From contig NZ_VWPH01000008.1 of NCBI RefSeq assembly GCF_008630535.1, forward strand, positions 310,001 to 374,000: a stretch of 64,000 bases of DNA. The letters run 5' to 3'. The notes under the pieces are model-generated. The model was given only the letters and a program-made list of their open reading frames with translations. It had not been told where the DNA came from and made no database searches. Position numbers and translations under genes: made by a program. Below are positions 59,630-64,000 of this stretch, in pieces; the stretch's first letter is position 1; every line of letters starts with the position of its first letter. The stretch is from Saccharopolyspora hirsuta. Its GTDB lineage: Bacteria > Actinomycetota > Actinomycetes > Mycobacteriales > Pseudonocardiaceae.

Positions 59630-60562
59630 TCAGAGCTCGAGCGCGGTGATGAGGCGGTCGATGCTGGCGCCCAGGCCCCAGGTCCGCTGCAGCTCGCGCA
59701 GCCGGTCGACGTCCACTTCGGACTTCGGCATCGGGTCCGGGCGGTCGGCGACCACCGGTGCGTCCCGCACCACGCGGACCACCGACGGTGCCGCGGCGAG
59801 GTAGTCCGCGGCGTCGGCGAGCTTGCCGCGCACCCGCGGGGTCAGGCCGGTGGCGCCGGTCTCGGCCGCCGCCAGCAGCGCCTCCAGGGAGCCGAACTGG
59901 GTGATCAGCTTCGCGGCCGTCTTCTCGCCGATGCCCGCCACCCCGGGCAGGCCGTCCGACGGGTCGCCGCGCAGCACCGCCATGTCGGCGTAGTCGTCCC
60001 CGGCGCGGTCCGGGGAGAGCGCGTACTTCTCGGCCAGCTCGGCGGGACCGTAGTCCTGCGCCTTGGCCAGGCCCGCGCCGATGTAGATCACCCGCACCGG
60101 GGAGGGCGCGGAGCGCACCAGCTGGAACAGGTCGCGGTCGCCGGTGACGACCTCCACCGGGTCCCGGTCCTCCCGCGCGGCCAGCGTGCCGATGACGTCG
60201 TCGGCTTCGTAGCCCTCGGCTTCGGCGGTGGCCACGCCCGCCGCGTCGAGCACTTCGAGGATCACCGGGACCTGCGGGGACAGCGCGTCCGGCACCTCCT
60301 CGGCGTCCGGGGCCTCCTCGGCCACGCGGTGCGCCTTGTAGGACGGCAGCGCGTCGACCCGGAACTGCGGGCGCCAGTCGTTGTCCAGGCAGGCGACCAG
60401 GCGGGCCGGGCGCCGGTCGGTGATCAGCTTGGCGAGCATGTCGCAGAAGCCGCGCACGGAGTTCACCGGCGTCCCGTCCGGCGCGGTCAGCGAGTCGGGC
60501 AGGGCGTAGAACGAGCGGAACCACAACCCGGCCGAGTCGACGAGCATCAGAGGACCAGTCAC
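59630..60562 (-). CDS. 5'-3' exonuclease (PolI N-terminal/FEN type)
   Basis: 310 aa. PIN-like flap endonuclease: LMLVDSAGLWFRSFYALPD, AVVACLDND-type strand RLVACLDNDWRPQFRVDALPSYKAHR, GYEADDVIGTLA with metal Asp residues, VVTGDRDLFQLV, DPSDGLPGVAGIGEKTAAKLI (helix-hairpin-helix). Stand-alone homolog of the 5' nuclease part of DNA polymerase I, probably for RNA-primer or flap removal. In M. tuberculosis Rv2090 occupies the same neighbourhood, near helY. GTG 60562. Confidence 0.9.
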   Translation of the reverse strand: MTGPLMLVDSAGLWFRSFYALPDSLTAPDGTPVNSVRGFCDMLAKLITDRRPARLVACLDNDWRPQFRVDALPSYKAHRVAEEAPDAEEVPDALSPQVPVILEVLDAAGVATAEAEGYEADDVIGTLAAREDRDPVEVVTGDRDLFQLVRSAPSPVRVIYIGAGLAKAQDYGPAELAEKYALSPDRAGDDYADMAVLRGDPSDGLPGVAGIGEKTAAKLITQFGSLEALLAAAETGATGLTPRVRGKLADAADYLAAAPSVVRVVRDAPVVADRPDPMPKSEVDVDRLRELQRTWGLGASIDRLITALEL

Positions 60563-60629
60563 CGCCCCAGCTTGTCACGTCCCGGCGACATCCGGCGGTC
60601 CGGCTCGGCGGGTCCGCGACGGCCCCCGC

Positions 60630-60801
60630 TCAGCGGAAGTCCGCGGCGTGGTCGGCCGCCCGCTGCCTGGTCGACGGCTTCGGCCCAGTAGCCGAGGAGC
60701 ATGTCGACGACGTCCTCGGGCAGCTGCCGCAGCAGCTCGGCCCACCCCTGTTCCGGGGGCAGCTCCTCGAACCGGGTCTCCCGGCCGATCGAGTGGAGGA
60801 C
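60630..60801 (-). pseudogene. C-terminal remnant of an NmrA-like NAD(P)H-binding protein
   Basis: In one minus-strand frame (60801 down to 60661) the translation reads HSIGRETRFEELPPEQ, continues WAELLRQLPEDVVDMLLGYW and then AEAVD, the end of the substrate domain of NmrA/azoreductase-like SDR proteins. After a frame change the terminal AADHAADFR and stop (60659-60630) match the usual C-terminus of that family. About 20 residues between the two are missing, and no N-terminal Rossmann part is present upstream. It is a decayed, frameshifted gene fragment. The family match is from memory of the motif, not a search. Confidence 0.6.
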
Positions 60802-60904
60802 TGGGGGATCGGTGGTGATATCCGGGTTGGGTTGGGGAGGATTGGTGCGGTGGGGTGTGGGTTGGGTTTGGGTTCAAAGCTGTGGGTGGTTGCGTTGGGT
60901 GATG

Positions 60905-60922
60905 CAATTTCAATCGAAATTG
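60905..60922. repeat. CAATTTCAATCGAAATTG palindrome
   Basis: 7-base arms CAATTTC/GAAATTG around AATC. TTTCAAYTGAAA family. Confidence 0.7.
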
Positions 60923-60968
60923 GCTGCGTTGCGGTTTTTGACGGAGCCTGCGGTGGCGAGGTGCGCCA

Positions 60969-60982
60969 ATTTCAATCGAAAT
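60969..60982. repeat. ATTTCAATCGAAAT palindrome
   Basis: Same core as 60905-60922, 64 bases downstream. A further diverged copy GATTTCTCTCGAAATC lies at 61097-61112. Confidence 0.7.
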
Positions 60983-61096
60983 CGCGACCCTCACCGCTGC
61001 GCCCGAGGTCGTGATGCAGGGCGCGGACGACGGTGAGCTGCGGTGGCGGAGCGAGGATGTTGGTCGCACGGCCGTCGTTCTGGTGGTGAGTGCAGA

Positions 61097-61112
61097 GATT
61101 TCTCTCGAAATC
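61097..61112. repeat. GATTTCTCTCGAAATC palindrome
   Basis: 6-base arms around TCTC; a diverged member of the same family. Confidence 0.55.
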
Positions 61113-61358
61113 GGCTGCGGTGCCAGCTGGAGGTTTCGTCGGGGACGGTGCTGATTTGGTGGGAAATCGCGCCCGACCACAAGGTGGATCCGCCTCCGGA
61201 GGGAGCCGAGGATCCTAAGGTCAAGTCTCGCTCACTGCCAAAACCGCATGCTTCGGCACGTAAGGGTGACCGATTCCTGCCGTCATACCCGGCACACCCA
61301 CGAGCACAACGCAAGAGTCCGAAATTGCAGTCGACACCGCTCATCGGACGGCCGTGGT

Positions 61359-61400
61359 CGTGAGCGGCGATGGTCGTGCGGGCGACCATCGCCGCTCACG
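61359..61400. terminator. Terminator of ptsI
   Basis: Perfect 18-base arms CGTGAGCGGCGATGGTCG (61359-61376) and its complement (61383-61400), 6-base loop, 5 bases past the ptsI stop (minus strand). Confidence 0.85.
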
Positions 61401-61404
61401 AGTG

Positions 61405-63051
61405 TCAGTCCCGCCCGGCTGCGCGGCGTGCTTCGGTGGGATCCGTTGCGGACAGGGCACTTTGCGCTGCTTGCTGCCAATCCGCCAGCGTGCGTTGGGC
61501 CAGGGCGGCGCCGACTGCGGGTAGGGCTGCGGGGTTCATGGACAGGCTTGTGACGCCGAGGCCGGTCAGGACGCCGGCGAGTTGGGGGTCGGCCGCGGCT
61601 TCGCCGCAGACGCCGACCGGCTTGTCGCGCTCTTGGCCCGCTCGTGCCAGGTGGGCGATCAGGCGCAGCAGTGCCGGTTGCCACGGGTCGTTGAGGGTGG
61701 CGAGCGCGCCGATCATGCGGTCCGCCGCGAAGGTGTACTGCGCGAGGTCGTTGGTGCCGATGCTGACGAAGTCGACCGCTTCGAGGAGCGCGTCCGCCGT
61801 CAACGCCGCCGCCGGGGTCTCCACCATCACGCCGACCCGGTCGATCCCCGCGGCGCGGGCGCGTTCGGCGAACCACGCCGCTTCCGCGGCGGTCGCGACC
61901 ATCGGCGCCATGACCGACACCTCGGCGCCGGTTTCCGCTGCGGCAGCGGCGATCGCGGTGAGCTGGCGGTCGAGCAGGTCGGGCCGGTCGAAGGCCACGC
62001 GGAGGCCGCGCACCCCCAGCGCCGGGTTGGGCTCTTCGCCGATCGTCAGGAACGGCAGCGGTTTGTCCGCCCCGGCGTCGAGCGTGCGCACCACCACTGG
62101 CTTGCCCGCGAACGGTTCCAGCACCGACGCGTAGGCGTTGCGCTGCGCTTCGACGTCGGGTTCTGCTGCCGCGTCCAGGAAGCAGAACTCCGTGCGGAAC
62201 AGGCCCGATCCTTCCGCGTCCGCGGCGATCCCGGCTCGGGCGTCGGCGGCCGAGCCGATGTTGGCCAGCAGCTTGACCCGGTGCCCGTCCGCGGTGGCGC
62301 CGACGCCGTTCCACTCCGCCCGGTCGCGGGTCGCCGCTTCCGGCTCCACCGCCCGGTCGAGCAGCTCGACGGTGCCCGCCGCGCCGTCGACCCGCGCCCC
62401 CGCGGCCTCGGCCGCCAGCACGCCGCGCGCGGCCACCACCGCCGGAATTCCCAGCGAGCGCGCCAGGATCGCGGTGTGGCTGGTGGGGCCGCCCTCCTCG
62501 GTCACCAGCGCCAGCACCAGCTGCGGGTCCAGGTCCGCCGTGTCGGCCGGGGCCAGATCGCGCGCCACCAGCACGCTCGGGCCGGTCAGCGCCGGGACGC
62601 CGGGCGGTTCGGTGCCGGTCAGCTCGGCGACCAGGCGGTCCCGCACGTCGAGCACGTCGCGCGCCCGCTCGGCCAGGTAGCCGCCGGTCGCGGCCAGCAG
62701 CTCCGCGAACTCGCCCGCCGCTTCGAAGACCGCCCGCGGTGCGGGCAGCCCCCGCTCGGTGACGGCCTGCTCCGCCTTGCCGAGCAGCGACGGGTCGGTG
62801 GCCATCGTCGCGGTCATCTCCAGCACCTCCCGCGCCGCGCCGTCGGCTGCGGCGGCACGCGCGATCAGGCGCTGCGACACGGCCTCGGCGGCGGGGCGGA
62901 TGCGGGCGGCTTCGGCCGCCGGGTCGGCCGGTGCCGGACCGGGCAGCGGATCGGGCAACCGGTCATGAACCCACACCACCGGGCCGGCCGCCCGACCAGG
63001 GCTGACGCCGACACCGCGGTGCGTGCTCGCGGGCAAGGTGCTGGTGGACAT
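61405..63051 (-). CDS. ptsI: Phosphoenolpyruvate-protein phosphotransferase (PTS enzyme I)
   Basis: 548 aa. First enzyme of the sugar phosphotransferase system; takes phosphate from PEP to His192 (TEEGGPTSHTAILARSLGIP) and passes it to HPr. N-terminal HPr-binding helices, swivelling phosphohistidine domain (about 140-240) and C-terminal PEP-binding barrel (GSGLFRTEFCFLD; EEPNPALGVRGLR; FVSIGTNDLAQYTFAADR; GVCGEAAADPQLAG). ATG 63051 fits the family start (STHRGVGVSPGRAAGPVV); the frame extends upstream to 63138 without support. Divergent from fruR-fruK, so probably coregulated. Confidence 0.94.
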   Translation of the reverse strand: MSTSTLPASTHRGVGVSPGRAAGPVVWVHDRLPDPLPGPAPADPAAEAARIRPAAEAVSQRLIARAAAADGAAREVLEMTATMATDPSLLGKAEQAVTERGLPAPRAVFEAAGEFAELLAATGGYLAERARDVLDVRDRLVAELTGTEPPGVPALTGPSVLVARDLAPADTADLDPQLVLALVTEEGGPTSHTAILARSLGIPAVVAARGVLAAEAAGARVDGAAGTVELLDRAVEPEAATRDRAEWNGVGATADGHRVKLLANIGSAADARAGIAADAEGSGLFRTEFCFLDAAAEPDVEAQRNAYASVLEPFAGKPVVVRTLDAGADKPLPFLTIGEEPNPALGVRGLRVAFDRPDLLDRQLTAIAAAAAETGAEVSVMAPMVATAAEAAWFAERARAAGIDRVGVMVETPAAALTADALLEAVDFVSIGTNDLAQYTFAADRMIGALATLNDPWQPALLRLIAHLARAGQERDKPVGVCGEAAADPQLAGVLTGLGVTSLSMNPAALPAVGAALAQRTLADWQQAAQSALSATDPTEARRAAGRD

Positions 63052-63097
63052 GCGCACTCCTCGTCGTGGCCGAAGTTTTCCCGGCGTTCCCAGAGGC

Positions 63098-63125
63098 TTG
63101 ACAATATGGCAACACAGGGCACAAT
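63098..63125 (+). promoter_or_regulatory. fruR promoter
   Basis: TTGACA (63098-63103), 16-base spacer, CACAAT (63120-63125); one of the few consensus-like -35 boxes in the window. SD GGAGGA (63148-63153) precedes ATG 63162. Confidence 0.6.
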
Positions 63126-63135
63126 CAGGCAACAC
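63108..63135 (+). promoter_or_regulatory. Candidate FruR operator (GGCAACAC direct repeats)
   Basis: GGCAACAC at 63108-63115 and 63128-63135, 20 bases apart and bracketing the -10 box. DeoR-type regulators often bind direct repeats, and this position would block fruR and possibly divergent ptsI. Confidence 0.5.
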
Positions 63136-63161
63136 CAAACATTAACCGGAGGACAACGGGC

Positions 63162-63923
63162 ATGTACGGGGCGGAGCGCCAACAGCTGCTGGCGCAGCGG
63201 GCACGACGCGACGGGCGCATCGACGTCACCGCCGCGGCGGCCGAGTTCGAGGTGGCACCCGAGACGATCCGCCGCGATCTGGCCGCGCTCGAACGCCAGG
63301 GCCTGGTCCGGCGCGTCTACGGCGGCGCGATCCCGGTCGAGCGGCTGGACTTCGAACCCGGCGTCTCGTTGCGCGACCAGACCAACGCCGCGGAGAAGGA
63401 GCGCATCGCGCGCGCCGCGCTGGACCTGGTGCCCAGCCGGGGCACGGTGCTGCTCGACGCGGGCACCACCACCTCCCGGCTGGCCGGTCTGCTGCCCGCC
63501 GACCGCGAGCTGACCGTGGTGACCAACTCGCTGACGGTGGCCACCCAGCTGGCCACCCGCAACAACTACAACGTGCACATCCTCGGCGGCCGGATCCGCG
63601 GCACCACGCTGGCGACGGTGGAATCCTGGGCGTTGGACGTGCTGCGCGGGCTCACCGTGGACATCGGCTTCTTCGGCACCAACGGGTTCTCCGCGGTGCG
63701 CGGCTGCACCACCCCGGACCCGGCCGAGTCGGCGGTCAAGGCGGCGATGGTGGCGGCCAGCCGCAAGCGCGTCCTGCTGGCCGATCACAGCAAGTACGGC
63801 GACGACCAGTTCAGCCGGTTCGCCGAGCTCGCCGAGATCGACGTGGTGGTCACCGACGACGGCCTCGACGAGGCGGCGCTCGACGAGCTCGAGCAGGTCG
63901 AAGCGGAAGTGGTGCTGGCGTGA
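63162..63923 (+). CDS. fruR: DeoR-family regulator of fructose utilisation
   Basis: 253 aa. DeoR helix-turn-helix (MYGAERQQLLAQRARRDGRIDVTAAAAEFEVAPETIRRDLAALERQGLVRRVYGGAIP) and a sugar-phosphate-binding DeoRC domain (LDAGTTTSRLAGLLP; LTVVTNSLTVATQLA; GFFGTNGFSAVRGCTTPDPAESAVKAAMVAASRKRVLLADHSKYG). Probably senses a fructose phosphate and represses fruR-fruK and ptsI. Its stop overlaps the fruK start by 4 bases (GTGA). Confidence 0.9.
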   Translation: MYGAERQQLLAQRARRDGRIDVTAAAAEFEVAPETIRRDLAALERQGLVRRVYGGAIPVERLDFEPGVSLRDQTNAAEKERIARAALDLVPSRGTVLLDAGTTTSRLAGLLPADRELTVVTNSLTVATQLATRNNYNVHILGGRIRGTTLATVESWALDVLRGLTVDIGFFGTNGFSAVRGCTTPDPAESAVKAAMVAASRKRVLLADHSKYGDDQFSRFAELAEIDVVVTDDGLDEAALDELEQVEAEVVLA

Positions 63924-64000
63924 TCGTGACCGTGACCCCCAACCCCAGCCTGGACCGCACCGTGCAGGTGGACCGGCTGCGGCCCGGTGCCGTGCACCGC
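63920..64000 (+). CDS. fruK: 1-phosphofructokinase (5' part, cut by window end)
   Basis: Only 27 codons are visible: MIVTVTPNPSLDRTVQVDRL and on, the typical start of PfkB-family 1-phosphofructokinase/tagatose kinase. It would phosphorylate fructose-1-phosphate imported by the fructose PTS. GTG 63920 overlaps the fruR stop. A fruA PTS permease is expected further downstream. Confidence 0.85.
   Translation, partial: MIVTVTPNPSLDRTVQVDRLRPGAVHR

Larger units (their letters stand above)
60563..61404. other. 842-bp noncoding region with decayed gene and palindromes
   Basis: No intact gene is supportable. It holds an NmrA-like remnant (60630-60801), three TTTC(N4)GAAA palindromes (60905-60922, 60969-60982, 61097-61112) and the ptsI terminator (61359-61400). 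The stretch 60800-60900 is G/T rich. Confidence 0.6.

Noticed and set aside
60575..61180. 201-codon minus-strand ORF in the 842-base gap
   Set aside because: Low-complexity Pro/Arg/Ser sequence running across repeats and the NmrA remnant in the wrong frame.

Overview
The window is very GC-rich actinobacterial chromosome. It carries a full Pup-proteasome locus (mpa, dop, pup, prcB, prcA, pafA, pafB, pafC), the mycothiol ligase mshC, tatA/tatC and a HelY-type helicase. The order of these genes, with PAC2, metH, hisE/hisG, a RecB-like nuclease and the tRNA m1A58 methyltransferase, is the conserved actinobacterial arrangement also known from Mycobacterium tuberculosis. Frequent SD-less starts sitting 6-8 bases after a TAnnnT box fit the same phylum. 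The gene content (imine reductase-like paralogs with a SARP regulator, Eis-like acetyltransferase) suggests a Pseudonocardiaceae member such as Saccharopolyspora; the genus is inference.

Layout. 1-3.1 kb: 3' part of a VWA protein and a VanZ-RDD membrane protein. 3.6-9.5 kb: a large AfsR/SARP-type regulator divergent from three tandem imine-reductase-like genes. 9.5-12.4 kb: an OpuA/ProU-type osmolyte ABC importer. 12.9-16.2 kb: mshC, a styrene-monooxygenase-like flavoprotein and a mycothiol-dependent DinB-like protein. 16.2-19.2 kb: exported C69-family protein and a GH18 chitinase with a DasR-like site. 19.5-30.7 kb: PAC2 protein, a large PAP2-like/kinase-like/YbhN membrane protein, metH, HAD phosphatase, homoserine-dehydrogenase-like protein, hisE, hisG and a VOC protein. 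30.8-45.1 kb: RecB-like nuclease, M50 protease, trmI, two P/Q-rich membrane proteins, mpa, aldo-keto reductase, Nudix hydrolase, dop, pup, prcB, prcA, pafA. 45.1-55.5 kb: SDR, pafB, pafC, a small membrane protein, tatA, tatC, diacylglycerol-kinase-like protein, helY, DUF4333 protein, Eis-like acetyltransferase. 55.6-64 kb: TetR-MBL operon, CoA-transferase, IclR regulator, 5'-3' exonuclease, a decayed NmrA-like gene, then ptsI divergent from fruR-fruK (fruK cut by the window edge).

Working together: Pup is made as a Gln-ended precursor. Dop deamidates it, PafA ligates it to targets, and Mpa (ending GQYL) feeds them to the PrcA/PrcB 20S core; PafB/PafC are the WYL-type DNA-damage regulators of the locus. 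MshC makes the mycothiol intermediate that proteins of the TIGR03086/MDMPI type use. EI (ptsI) and FruR-FruK form a fructose PTS module.

Most unusual are the noncoding parts. A roughly 180-base element occurs in two full copies (3305-3485 and, inverted, 37804-37983) whose long hairpin is conserved by compensatory base-pair changes, plus a truncated copy between hisE and hisG. A family of short palindromes built on TTTCAAYTGAAA occurs about a dozen times, only between genes and always near a gene 3' end. A second hairpin family lies just downstream of two + strand genes. An 11-base-period heptamer direct repeat between the SARP regulator and the imine-reductase genes looks like a SARP operator.
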